Made by a program: the position numbers and the translations under genes. Source: Plectosphaerella cucumerina (Eukaryota > Ascomycota > Sordariomycetes > Glomerellales > Plectosphaerellaceae). Taken from it: 64,000 nucleotides of DNA. Numbering within the stretch: the stretch's first letter is position 1; every line of letters starts with the position of its first letter. The notes under the pieces are model-generated. The model was not told the DNA's origin, searched no databases, and saw only the letters and a list, made by a program, of their open reading frames with translations. The stretch covers positions 4,898,001 through 4,962,000 of the forward strand of contig JAGPXD010000003.1 in assembly GCA_020746995.1 (NCBI GenBank), written 5' to 3'. Of this stretch, positions 47,659 through 58,817 are shown piece after piece.

Positions 47659-48112
47659 GCATCTTCTGTTCGAAGCACAGTATCGGCAACATCCTGCTCT
47701 ACAATGAGACTGTCCATCATGCAGCCCATTAGTGTTTGAGACGGTTGTTGAGGGGTTAGGCACATTGCCCTGCGATGTGAAGGGTGGATTTGGGATTTGA
47801 AACCATATGCAAGGCGTTCCGGTTCATTTCTCCGGCGAGACATGACTATTAGCGAGTCGCAAATGCGGCGTAGGGCATGCCTTTTACGGCCAATGATTAC
47901 ATGACAACATAAGTCACAAACTACATCACCTTCACCTTCCTCTGTGACACATCGCCTTGTGCTGTACCCATCAACCATGATTTCCAACGGATTTGAATAT
48001 GAAGTTGCCTTGACAACTCGGCATTTCATACGTCACTTCTGGACAGGTGTTGGCAGACAACATTTCCCAAGAACACGTTATCTTCTTATTCTCGCACCCA
48101 AGCCCGCCCGCC
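47659..48112. other. Convergent intergenic spacer
   Basis: 3' sides of the 68-aa gene and yju2. It is more AT-rich than its surroundings, with no gene seen. Confidence 0.6.
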
Positions 48113-49146
48113 TCAGACTAATGGCGTCTTCTTCTTAATCCCCAACTTCGCCGCATAATCAACCTTCTTCTTCGGCGCCCGTTTGAAAGGCGCCGGCGTC
48201 GTCGACGGTGCCGCCGTCGTTGCCGTCCGCGGAGGAGGCGGAGGCATGGATGTCACAGCAGCCGCAGGCGCCCCCGCCGACGATGATGACGAAGACGCCT
48301 CAGTCGGCTCCTCCACCTCCTCGATAATCTCCTCCTCGCCCAACATGTCCATCATGCTCTTCTCCCGCGCCGCCGCAAACGCCCTGCGCGCCGCCTCGTC
48401 ATCCTCCCTCTCCTGTCTCTCGCGCTCCTCGTCCTCAGGCCGCACCACATAATCGGCGAAGTCGACGCCGTCCTTCTCGTTACGCTGGATGCGCGCATTG
48501 CGGTGCCGGATCTCGTCCAGCGCATCGGCCGCGGCCATCTCCCGCCGCGCATCTTCGTTCTTGGACTCAAGCTCGGCCATAGCGTTGCGTCCCTCGGCCT
48601 CTTCGCCGGCCGCCTCTGCCTCCTCGCGCTCCAAACGGTCCAGACGCTGCTCGATCGTCTCGGCTTCCTCCTCCTTGTTGCGCCATACCTCCTGGTTGCG
48701 CACCGCGCCCTTGACGGTCGCATAGTCGTTGCGTTGCGGGTCCGTCCGGATGATGATTTCTGTCGAGCACCGCGTGCACCGGAAGCTGAAGCGGAAGATC
48801 TGGATGCCGAGATACTTTTCGTCTACTGGTGTTTCCTTGCGCGCGTTGAACTTTCTGCCCTTGTAGATGAATCGGTGGGGATGTTAGCTGTCGATCAGGG
48901 AAGCGCAAGAAGAGAACGACTCACTCGCCACAGGCTGTGCAGCGCATGCTGAACGGGGCCATGATTCGGACGGCTTGGGTCTTGGGTCCCGCGTTCTTCG
49001 GCCCGCGCTTTCGCTCAAGCTGCCGGGGGTCGAAGTCGGGCTGGAAGGTAGCGAGTTAGCGGCTGGCGCATCGATGCAGATGTTGGGAAAGAGTTTCAGA
49101 GAGAACATACGGGATAGTACTTGGTGAGAACCTTGCGTTCCGACAT
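48113..49146 (-). CDS. YJU2: Pre-mRNA splicing factor Yju2/Cwc16 (CCDC94)
   Basis: Step-one splicing factor that joins the activated spliceosome. Exons 49146-49111 (MSERKVLTKYYP), 49040-48925 and, by homology, 48872-48113 give 303 aa. The DUF572/CWC16 zinc-binding core has Cys46 and Cys49 (RCTACGE) and Cys83 and Cys86 (RCTRC) around the conserved FIYKGRKFNARKE, then FRTDP-like and AVRNQEVWRN. A long charged coiled-coil (NKEEEAETIEQRLDRLEREEAE) and a Pro/Ser/Ala-rich tail with the basic end AKLGIKKKTP follow. Oddity: the acceptor of intron 2, expected as AG before 48872, reads CG (48874-48873). The first in-frame AG downstream (48856-48855) would remove residues 52-57. Upstream exons use normal donors. 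Confidence 0.9.
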
Positions 49147-50558
49147 TGTGGCGGTTGTTGTGGTTGATAGACGTCGATGTCAAAGTTGCGAGACGGCTCT
49201 CGATGCGCCTGCCTTGGAGTTGAAGGTCGTTGCGCAACAGACGATAAGATAAGAAAACCCCAAGCGCAACGGCTCCGAGCTGCTTACGTGATCACCTCAA
49301 GCATCACCGTTTCTTAGGAGCTCTCGCCGGTTCCCCGACAAAGGGACCCTGGACCCCCCAGTTTCTTCAGCTCAACCTCCGTTTCGTACAACGTTTGGCG
49401 CTGGGACCTGAACATCAACCGCCTCTTTCCCCGTGGAGTGTCCCCGATCTTTCTCCATGATCAACATGCTGGGTAGATCCGATTTGGTATCTCCACTAGA
49501 AAGAGCCTCCTGTGGAACTACTCGATGGCATCTCTGAATCGCTTCAACTTCAAGCCTTCGAGGGCCTTGATTTACTAGCAGTTGACCGCGTCCTCCTGCT
49601 GACCGCCGCCATGTCGGCAACGAAATGGCGGCCACACCAGACGCAGACCCTCCTCCGCCCCCTGTGACCGTTGCTGCTGCCCAACGCCAACTTCTTGGTC
49701 TAGCAGGAAACTAGTCTCCTGGAATACCCCCGTCAGGGCTGCTGTCAGGGCGGACGCGGCTTGTTGACGGGCCCGCGAAGCCCGCGAGGCGCGAGCGTGG
49801 TCCCACGCCAGACCGACAGACCACCTTCCCGTCATCATCGCAATCACATCCTGCAGGCCGACCCCTTGCCTCGTGATCAAAATACCAGCATGAGGCGTCT
49901 GTCCCACGGCCGTTGTCAAACGACCCGCCGCCAGCAAGCCTGGTCATGAATCACCACGCCTCCCGAAAAAACTTGGCCTCATCCGGCTGCAACGCACAAC
50001 CGAGCAGACTAGAGCCATGCTTGCATAAGAAGGGTCCAGGGCACGACTCAGGACACCGCATGCTAGCGTCGCCCGAAGATGCCGTGCCTTGATGGACGCA
50101 GACGAATCAACCAGGGACACCCTACTCAGCCAGGGATGGCCACGGGGTTTTGGCGGACCTTACTCCGGCACCAGGAGATCAACGCTGCACGCTTCAATAG
50201 CCTCGACGGCCGTCGGTTTCGTCTCACGCAGGGTGTTGCCCCGTGGACTGATCAATCAAAACCCGCAGCCCGCCACCCTCGAAAGGATGGAAGAAAACGG
50301 ATCGAAATCAAGGAAATACCATGCCGATCACCATTTGTCCCCACGCGTCTTCCCCCCTCCAACTTCACGGTTCGGTGCCCCCTGACCAAGTTACTCACAC
50401 CCACAAAGCCAAGTGGCGGCCGAAAGTTTCGTGCTCGTATTGGATTGACCTGCTGCTTGCTACTTCAGGTTGATCCGGCGGGCAGTTGGGCGGAGGATGC
50501 TCCGCCAAGGCAGCGAGCCGAGGGAGGGGGCTGAGAGACAAACCCCCCGAGTCCCGAC
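49147..50558. other. Intergenic region, 1.4 kb
   Basis: Upstream of yju2 and downstream of the GCP5-like gene. Open frames at 49372-49937 (minus) look random. No gene seen. Confidence 0.55.
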
Positions 50559-53316
50559 TTACGAAAATCGCTCTGGCGAGCGAAACCCCGCCTCCAGCAT
50601 CTCGGCAAAGAGGTCCCATTGCCCTGCTGCGCCTTCACCCGACGCTCGCGCGACCCCTCGCAGCCCCCCGCAGATGAAGCGGAGATGCCCGTCGACAGCC
50701 CCGTTCATCTGCTGCAGAGACTCGAGGTAGGATTGCTCCTCTTGGCTGGCCGAGGCCAGGTTTTCTGCCACGCCTGACTCGCCGTCGTCCTCGTCGTCCT
50801 CCTCCTCCTCGTCGCTGTCGTGACGCAACGAAGATGTCACCTGCGGCCGCCTTGGTGAGGCACGCAACGGCGAGGACGCGGCAGCGAACCTCGAGAGTTC
50901 CTCCTGTTCCCTCGCTTGTCGGGCCTTGTTCGACGCCTCTACCCGGTCCATTTCTGTCGCGACATCCAACAGGTCAAGGATGCCGTCCTTGATCGGCGCC
51001 AGCTTGGCTCCCAAGCACGCAGCGTCGATCACCTGCTTGGTAAAGTTGAGGTGGAGGGTGATCATGGCATCCACATCTGGGGCCTCGACCAGAGATCGGC
51101 GCAGCCTCGCTGTTGACGGGCCTAGAACGACCGTGGTAAGATATGTCTGCAGCATGTTGCAGAACCACAGGAGCTTGCAACGGACGCGGTACGAAGCCGC
51201 GGCCTCCTCGGATTGCCAATCTCCACCGCCGAGGGAGATCTCGTCCAGCAGCCGCCTCTTCTGGAGGAGGGACGCCGCTCGCCGGCCCTGCAGCAGGAAC
51301 GTGAAAACGGTCTGGTACCGTTCGAGGGTCTCACCCGTCAAGACCAACTGAACGGGCCAGTCCAGACGGTACCTGACGCTGATGCTGGGCAGGGTATGTC
51401 GGATGCTGAGTTCCCTGCTAGCGGCGGGCGATCCATTGCTGGTCCCGACCACGGCGGCTGTCAACCGGGGAGCATCTAAAACGGAAGAGAAAGCTTCTTG
51501 GGCGAGACCAGTCAACAGGTATCGGTCCTGCCAATCAACCCGTTTCGAGTCGATCTTGGCGAATAGCGTCTGAGAGAAGTTGGAAGCCGCCGAGCCGTCC
51601 GACATGAAGTACAGCCGCTCCAAGGCCTCGACATTCGCCAGCAATCCACACGAATCAAACAGCACCGCCTTCAGGGCCTCGGACGTGGCGCTGTGTTTGC
51701 TGTGTAACCAGCCCGCGAACGCTGTGCCGAATAGCTCGGGAAACGGTGCGAACTCGAGGCCGGCAGAGCAGACCGACTCAAAAGTAAGCACAGGCTCTGG
51801 ACCTGTGAGATGCAGGGCGCTCGCGTGGAACTTGCCCAGCTGCTTGAGAACGACGATGCTTTTCCCGGCGGTGAAGATGCGTGCAACGCTCGGTTGCAGA
51901 AAGTCTGGCACGTGCAGTTTGCCGTCTGAGGTCCTCCTCAGCTTGTACTTCTCCTGCCATATCTTGTGCAGGGGCACCTGGGCGGCGGCGCTGGATACGA
52001 AGAAGATTTTATCCCCAGGGAGCAGCTGGCCCTCCTGCATCCAGAGACGAATGGGGTGTAGGTACACTTGGAAGCAGTCGAAAAAGATGCGACCCAAGAA
52101 GCGATACGTAGCCATTCTGTCTTCGGATTGAGCAACGGCGACCTCTCGGTAGAGGAGCTCGAGGTACCGAAACGCGCCCATGCCGGATGTCTCCTCCACT
52201 TGCCGGACAATGCTGCCCAGTGCGTACAGAGGTTCGAGATGGGGTCGCAGCTCACGCTGGATGGACGCCAGACTGACCACTACGTCTTCTCTGGGCGCCA
52301 CCAGGCGGGCTTGGACCCGTGCGATCTCCCCATCAAGGCTGCGAAGACTCGTTGCCACATTGGCGCGGAAGGCCTGCAGGAGGGGCGTCGTCTGTTGGCT
52401 GCGGGAGAACAGACGCAGAGGAAGCAGCCTACGGCCAGACTCTGCACAGCTCGTGATGAGTGCCTTGTAGGTGTCCCAGAGGACGTTCTGCATCTGAAAG
52501 GCAGGATCTGGGACGCATTTGTCGGAGAAGAGTGTCGTCTCCAGGCCCTGCAGCATGAAGAGGTACTCTCTGATGACGTGAAACTCGGAGACTGTGGTCC
52601 TTTGCGATTTTCTTGCACCCGCAGCAGCTGGCTCCGTTAGCCTCCATGACTGTGACGTTTGTACGTTCTGCAGGGCGGCGGTGTCTTCGGTGGAGAGGGC
52701 GAGGTCTTCGGGTCTCCGAGCCTGCGCCAGATCAACATCCGAGGGCGACGTCTCTTCTGACTTGTTCGTCGCATCGGTCTGGTATCCGTCGTCGGAGCTG
52801 TCGCTGAAGTGCACCGTCCTCCATATGTCGGGGTCTTGGTCCCAGCCGTCTTCTGCTGCAATATCCTCCCACCGGAAGCTAGGTTCGTCGACTTCCTCGG
52901 GTGCGCGGAGCAGCTCTAGGTCATGCAGGTCGGTCTTCTGTACTGGCTTGTCGGCCAGCTCCAGTAGAAAGTGCAGAATATCCGGATGCCATTTCGTCTG
53001 GATCGACTCGAGCGCGTCTAGGCGTTCCTTGAAGGCGTCGGCGAGGGCCTCCCTGTGCTGGACCCTGAAGCGTTCCTCGAGACCCTTGAGCTGGTGGTCG
53101 ACGTCGAACTGGTTCGTGCGGAGGAAGCTATGATGTCGGACGCTGCGCCAGGCGTTATCGCGGAGTCGGGCAAAGCTCTCCCGGTCAGTCTGTGTTTGAG
53201 TGAGCATTGCCGTGGATGAAGAGCAGAGACCGAGGTGTTCGTACGTTGGCTGAAGTCGAGGTCACCGCCTCGACCAGATCGTCGGTCAGGGCGGCGAGTT
53301 TTGCGAGGTGCGACAT
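50559..53316 (-). CDS. GCP5: Gamma-tubulin complex component, GCP5 type
   Basis: Spc97/Spc98-family subunit of the gamma-tubulin ring complex, which nucleates microtubules at spindle pole bodies and other sites. Exon 1 (53316-53245, 24 codons) and exon 2 (53189-50559) are joined by a 55-nt intron (GTACGA donor, ACACAG acceptor), giving 900 aa. The N-terminal part (about 30-95) has FDVDHQLKGLEERFRVQ and WHPDILHFLLELADKPV, which I associate with the GCP5/Mod21 N-terminal region. GRIP1-like helices follow (FHVIREYLFMLQGLETTLF) and the GRIP2-like C-terminal domain has YRLDWPVQLVLT and FLLQGRRAASLL. An acidic insert (about 790-815, DEEEEDDEDDGE) precedes the end. The GCP5-versus-GCP6 call is probable, not proven. 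Confidence 0.9.
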
Positions 53317-54136
53317 GGTGCAGCTCCCGCTTGTCGGGACATTGTACTCTGGCGGTGTGGACGACGACGATGTCGTGATGTTGTTTGCCGTTCGATGGCG
53401 GGGGTCGTGTTTGCAATGGAGGGGTCAGGTCGATTACCGGCGGCAGCCCGACGCGGGAGACGCGACGGCGGGACGTGGGGCAGGCACGAGCAGCCGGTAC
53501 CTGGCTGCCCGCATCTGCCCGCCCGATGCGCTGTCGGTCGCCGCCCGCCAGGCACGGCCGGCGCTGTTCCAGGTCTCTTTTAGCGCTCCCGTCACCGAGT
53601 CGGTACCCGTCGTGGGCCCGGGCCCCTTTTTCTCAGCAGGGGCGCGCGGCCCGGCAGATTCAACCTCCACTTAAAAGCTTAACCTCCCGTCATCATTGGC
53701 CCGATAGCCACGCTGTTGCATTTCGTGCCAGTGGCTCGCGCCCGACTGACGTCGCAGTGGAGGCATAAACAGTTGCAAGCCATCACTCGTTGTCGAGGAC
53801 GTTGTGGATGGTTGGGTGGACGCGAAACTTTTGTCGATTCTTTCTTCTTCAACAACAACTTGCTGCCCGCCTCCAACATCCATTGCAGTATTCAATACTC
53901 TCTAGCACGACCTAGGGGACAATAGATCAGCCCACCATCATCAACATTCCCACGACTCTGCGCCTCCGCCCCTCGCGAACTCCCTCGATTCCGTCTGGAA
54001 CATTGCGACGCGCATTGGCCTCCCTTGCACGTTAGATGGCCGCTTAAACTCTCGCGATCCCCTCGACAATACGGGCCGGGCACCACACGACCGACCGCCC
54101 TCCACCTACAGAGATCGCCTCGGCTCAAGGTACAGA
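53317..54136. other. Divergent promoter region, GCP5 and KTR genes
   Basis: 820-nt spacer between head-to-head genes. Leader-like CT-rich sequence lies before both starts; no gene seen. Confidence 0.55.
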
Positions 54137-55509
54137 ATGGCCATAGCAAAGCCCGTGAGGGCGCTGATCATCCTGTCCATCGTGCTATGGGGCTTTTTCC
54201 TCTGGCAGTTGCTGGGAGACTCCTCGAGCGGCATCGCCATCCGACCCCCGAACCGATACAGTCATGAACGGGATCCCAACCTTGACCGTAAGTCCCGCCT
54301 GCATCCCGTTTGCCGGGACCATGTGCTGACCATCATGCTACCACAGCGACGGGCGAACCAGAAGGCAAGCTGACCTACGTTTCCGACCGATATGCGCCCG
54401 ATGCCACCGACTCCTTGCGCATCAACGCCACGATTCTGGCCCTCGTCAGAAACTCTGAGCTGCCCGGCATGCTGCAGTCGATGCGGGACCTGGAGAGGAC
54501 GTGGAATCACAAGTTCAACTACCCCTGGACCTTCTTCAACGACAAGCCATTCTCGGAGGAGTTCAAGAGGAAGACACGGGAGTTGACCAAGGCCGAGATT
54601 CGATACGGTACGCTCAGCGCTTGTTCCTGATCGAAGCTCTTCACACCAGCTGACCACGTCTCTTCGCAGAGCTCATCCCCGAGGACCACTGGAACATGCC
54701 CTCGTGGATCAACAACGACCTATACAAGGAGTCCACCAAGATCCTCAAGCAGCAAAAGATCCAATACGCCGACAAGAAGTCCTACCACTCCATGTGCCGC
54801 TGGAACAGCGGCATGTTCTACAAGCACCCCGCCCTGCAGAACTACCGCTACTACTGGCGCGTCGAGCCCAGTGTCCACTTCTTCTGCGACGTCGACTACG
54901 ACGTCTTCCGCTACATGCACGACAACAACAAGACGTACGGCTTCACCATCAACCTCTACGACGCGCCAAAGTCCATCCCCTCGCTCTGGCCCGAGACGAA
55001 GAAGTTCATCGCCCAGAACCCCCACTACCTCCACGAGAACAACGCCATGGACTGGCTCACCGACAAGACGCGCCGCCCCGAGAACAACGCCGACGCCAAC
55101 GGCTACTCGACCTGCCACTTCTGGAGCAACTTTGAGATTGGCGACATGGACTTTTGGCGCAGCAAGCCCTACGAGGACTACTTCAACCACCTCGATCGCG
55201 CCGGGGGCTTCTTCTACGAGAGATGGGGCGACGCGCCCGTCCACAGCATCGCTCTCGGCCTCTTTGAGGACAAGAGCAAGATTCACTGGTATGTAAACGA
55301 GCGTGTTTTCCCGTTCAATCTAACCCATTTGCTGACCACGCTCGCGTCTCAGGTTCCGAGACATTGGATACCAGCACATCCCCTTCTTCAACTGCCCCAA
55401 CTCGCCAAAGTGCAAGGGATGCATCAAGGGCAAGTTCACCGACGGTGAAAACTGGCTGCACCGCGAGGACTGCAGGCCGAACTGGTTCATGTACTCTGGT
55501 ATGGGTTGA
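54137..55509 (+). CDS. Alpha-1,2-mannosyltransferase, KTR/KRE2 family (GT15)
   Basis: Golgi type II membrane enzyme that adds alpha-1,2-mannose to O- or N-glycans from GDP-mannose. Four exons, 54137-54296, 54347-54607, 54670-55288 and 55353-55509, join in phase to give 398 aa. A short cytosolic tail precedes one transmembrane anchor (about 9-27, LIILSIVLWGFFLWQLL). The GT15 catalytic domain starts near 65 (NATILALVRNSEL). It shows WTFFNDKPFSEEFK, YHSMCRWNSGMFYKHP, RVEPSVHFFCDVDYDVF (with the DxD-like metal/sugar site), NFEIGDMDFWRS, and RWGDAPVHSIA, all hallmark blocks of Kre2/Ktr enzymes. The C-terminus carries five or six Cys (CPNSPKCKGC, EDCRPNW) as in the family. Which Ktr branch is not clear. 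Confidence 0.95.
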
Positions 55510-55806
55510 GCCTCAGGGTGGCAGGCACCAAGTGAGGAGGCGCGTTGTTTTCTGGTTTGCATTCAGGAGTACTTGCGGCACATTGGGTGCGGCCTTAACG
55601 GCGCACGGGGCGTTGTTCGATGGACTTGGTTTCGGGTTTCCTTCTGTATGCCTATACTCGGACCAACAACCGAGGAATCATCATAGACTGGGCGGGCTAC
55701 TGTTGTTGTACGATTTTTCGAGGCGGCAAACGCACGCATAGATGTTGGGTTACGATGCAATATGACCGCTTGAGTTCTTTGCAAGAAGCCTGTTCGTGGC
55801 AGCCCC
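55510..55806. other. Convergent spacer between KTR and WD40 genes
   Basis: Short 3'-to-3' interval of about 300 nt. No gene seen. Confidence 0.55.
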
Positions 55807-56953
55807 TCATGGTGATCCAAATACAGTGGCCACTCCTGAGCTTCCGCCAACGCAAAAGTGATGGCCCCAGCCGTCCGTTTGCCAGGCCATGCAGCTGACA
55901 ACATTACTCCTCTCCTTCTCCTTGCCATCCCGCCCGAGCACCTTCTTCTTAGGCTCATATCCCTGCGGGCCCCAGGGCACGCGCAGCGTCGCCGCCAGCT
56001 TCCCCGTCAACAGGTCCCACGCCCACACCCTGCCCTCCCCTGGCCGGCCTGGTCCGCCGCCGACCTCATCACCGGCGAGAACATACTTCTCCCTCGCGCC
56101 GAGCATGCTCTGTATGCGAAGCTCCGTATTCTTCCAGGCCTCATCGGCATACGTCTTGAGGCACGTGCCCTGCTCGCGGTCCATGAGGCGGAGCTTACTG
56201 TCAAGACCGCCAACGAGCATGGCTTTGCCGTCTTGCGTCAAGTCTAGGCTCGTGACGCTGGTGCCGATGACGTCGACGACGCACTTCCCCGTGCGTACGT
56301 CGTAGCTGCGCACGTGTCCGTCGACGCTGCCGACGACAATCTCAGGCCCACGCACGACGAGGGCGCTGATGGCATCTTTTGCCTCGTCGAGGACTTGGAT
56401 GGGCTTGGCGCCGCCGGCGCCGCCGCTCTTGGTATCCCAGAGGCGAACGGTGGTGTCGAAGCCGCCGGAGACGATGACGGAGGCGCCCTCGCCGGCGAAG
56501 CGGACGGCGTTGACGCGGGAGGTGTGGCCGTGGGCGGTGCCGCCGAAGCGTCGGATGGTCTTGGCCGTGGCCACGTCCCAGAGGAAGACGGCGCGGTCGC
56601 CGCCGGAGGAGAGGAAGCGCTCGTTGTCTGGGGATACTGCGAGGGAAAGGACCTCGTAGCCATGGGCGGCGTAGGACTGGATGAGGCGGCCTTCTGGGAC
56701 GGTTGGGGTGGTGGTGGATCTCGCCGTGATGGAGGAAGATGGGTTCAGGGTTTGTGAGGTGGACGGGAAGGGGTTGTAGAGGCGGACTGTACGGTCGGCC
56801 GAGCCTGTCAAGATGTATGTGCCTGGGTCTGCAGAGTATGATATGGCGTGAACGGGGCCTGGGAGCGTTAGCAAGGGCCTCGCTTGTGATGATGAAGGAA
56901 CTCTCACCATTAGAACCCGTCAGATGAGCCAGAGGCTTGTTAGGGAATGACAT
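55807..56953 (-). CDS. WD40 protein, WDR83/MORG1-like
   Basis: Two exons, 56953-56908 and 56858-55807 (intron GTGAGA, CTAAC branch, CCCAG), give 365 aa. Seven WD repeats can be followed: GPVHAISYS to ADRTVRLYNP; YEVLSLAVSPDN to GGDRAVFLWDV; SRVNAVRFA to FDTTVRLWDT; DAISALVVRG to GHVRSYDV; SVTSLDLTQDG to LDSKLRLMD; then GRVWAWDLLTGK and the C-terminal blade ending in SSGVATVFG. The layout matches WDR83/MORG1, known as a MAP-kinase scaffold and as a spliceosome C-complex component; which role applies here cannot be read from sequence. Low-complexity Thr/Ser sits between blades 1 and 2. Confidence 0.9.
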
Positions 56954-57352
56954 TTCGATGCGACAGGGCCTCGACCGGCGCCGGGGTCATGTCATGTGAA
57001 AGAATGGCCTGGTCGAGGCTCGTACTACACGGGCCCTGAGTCTCTCATGGTATTTGGTATTGAAGGTGCAAGGTGCTGAGGATGTCGATGTGAGTGGGTC
57101 GGTTCGTCGAAGTTGTCGATCAACCCATGTTGGCTAGAACTGAGCAGCCAAGACATCAAACAAACACAGCACCAATCGCAGCCTAAACTCCAAACATTAC
57201 TGCACTCCATTTCGGATAGCACCAAGCCAGTTTGTTTCTGCCCAACGCCACGGCGCTCCGCCTTGCAGATTTCGAGTCACAAACGATCCACTTGTCCCCG
57301 TTTCTGACCAAGGATACTTGTTGCATTTCTCTTCACCTATTTTCAACGACCA
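56954..57352. other. Intergenic spacer
   Basis: About 400 nt upstream of the WD40 gene and upstream of the tRNA. No gene seen. Confidence 0.55.
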
Positions 57353-57439
57353 GCTCGGATCGTCTAGTTGGTTAGGATGATGCATTGTGGTCTCTACTAC
57401 AATACTGCATTGACGGCAGTTCGAATCCGCCTCCGAGCA
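57353..57439 (+). tRNA. tRNA gene with 14-nt intron, probable tRNA-His(GTG)
   Basis: Cloverleaf folds by eye. The acceptor stem GCTCGGA pairs fully with TCCGAGC. The D arm runs GTCTAGTTGGTTAGGAT. The anticodon stem ATGCA pairs with TGCAT. The T arm is GGCAG, TTCGAAT, CCGCC, followed by discriminator A. The anticodon-stem loop is 21 nt, so a 14-nt intron after position 37 leaves loop TTGTGGC with anticodon GTG (His). A run of five T starts 4 nt after the end, a normal Pol III stop. Oddities: base 9 is C where A-box consensus wants a purine, and the T stem has an A.C mismatch at pair 52-62, which also alters the B box start. It may be functional or a decaying copy. Confidence 0.65.
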
Positions 57440-57442
57440 CAC

Positions 57443-57447
57443 TTTTT
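57443..57447 (+). terminator. Pol III T-run terminator of the tRNA
   Basis: TTTTT begins 4 nt after the tRNA discriminator base, the usual RNA polymerase III stop. Confidence 0.6.
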
Positions 57448-58025
57448 GTCTTTTGGGCTTTGGAGATGGGCTTCGTTTGATTTGTACTAGGGAGCGATTG
57501 TGCCCCCCCAAGACTTTTTTTGGGACATCTGCCCAGAGGCCTGTCGTGGGCATTGTCGCATTGCTCAGTCAATCCGCTAAGATGTCCCCCCTGACGAGAG
57601 CTTAGTTTTCGCTCGAGAAGCCGGGCATGACTTGAGAATACTAGGACGTCCGTCCATGTGGAGGTGACGAGCCCCTGGTCTTTGGTGCCGGAAGCTGAGC
57701 ATCTAAAGCAGCACAGCGTACCTGTTTGTCCTGTGCTGATGAAACGCAACAATCCGATCATGCATCCAGAAGGTCACTCGCATCCGCAGCTGTCGTCGTC
57801 GTCAAAGCGGTTCCGTCCCATTATCAGCAGTATTTGTACAGTCATGTCGTGACACCAAGACAACGCGCGCTCTATCGCCCGTCATCCATCGCTTCCCCGA
57901 CCCTCAGTCTATCGTCCCAAGGCAGCCCTCCGATCCGCAATGGGCAGCATCGAGGCACTCCCTGCTCTTCTTCGTCTTATAATACAGCGAGACAAGCTCG
58001 TGCGGTGGCCATCGTGGCAGTTCGT
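57448..58025. other. Intergenic spacer
   Basis: Between the tRNA and the 3' end of TOM7. No gene seen. Confidence 0.5.
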
Positions 58026-58375
58026 TTAGGCAAGGGGGGAGAGGAGGCTGCGGCTGGTCAGGGCGGTGCTTCTTCTTTTGGGAGCGTTGGGAGTCTTACC
58101 GGAGGACGGAAGGCCTGGGCTCGCTGCGGGTGTAGCCGAGGTAGAGGACGAGGGGCAGGTAGCCGCTGAAGCTTTGTGAGCATGCGCCGGGGGACAATGG
58201 GAGGGAGATGGTGGTGACTGACTAGTGAAGGGCGACGCGCGAGATCTCGATGATCTTGCCGATGCGCTCCTGTGTGCGACGATGCGCATTAGTCCAACTG
58301 CCCGATGCTGCGAGAAGCTGCTGCTCCCTGGCTCCTGTCGAGACGTACCTTGGACTCTTCGGAAAGGGTGAACAT
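58026..58375 (-). CDS. TOM7: Mitochondrial import receptor subunit Tom7
   Basis: Small tail-anchored subunit of the outer-membrane TOM complex. Four tiny exons, 58375-58349, 58269-58223, 58165-58100 and 58047-58026, sum to 162 nt, 53 aa. Joins make Tyr (TA+C) and Arg (CG+C). The protein begins MFTLSEESKERIGKIIEIS, then RVALHYGYLPLVLYLGYTRS (the membrane helix with the conserved GYLP turn) and ends EPRPSVLRLLSPLA, the standard Tom7 layout and length. Because every exon is shorter than 70 nt, no single open frame shows it. The gene is head-to-head with SF3B4, 442 nt apart. Donors are GTACGT, GTCAGT and GTAAGA. Confidence 0.96.
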
Positions 58376-58817
58376 CTTGTCTGTCGGGTGGCCGGTGGCG
58401 GGTTCCTCTGGTGTGATGGGGGTTCAAGGGCCGGTTCTTCGTGAGTCCTGCGGGCGTGCGAGGATGGAGTCGAGTGCTATCGCGATGGGTCGTGGATGCT
58501 GCTGCTGCTCTCTCTTCGAGGTGCTGGTGGACTTTTTTCAGATGACGGCTGCCGGAAAAACCGCGACGGAGCTGCGCTGGTCAAGGCCCCACATTTACAC
58601 GGAGCTTGGTCGGTACGTACCGCTGCACCTGCACCTCGACATCCAAACCGCTAGCATCCAAATTTATTGGGATTCGCGACAACAGACGACCAGCCTCGAC
58701 AATTTCGAGCCTATACACCCGTCCTTCTGCTTCCCGGCACCGTCGACCGACCCGAAATTCTCACCGAGACACCTCTACCACCGACGAGAACCTCCCTCGG
58801 AGGCATAACCGCCCACA
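58376..58817. promoter_or_regulatory. Divergent promoter, TOM7 and SF3B4
   Basis: 442-nt spacer between the two start codons, with a CGAC/CCTC-rich leader before SF3B4. No gene seen inside. Confidence 0.5.
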
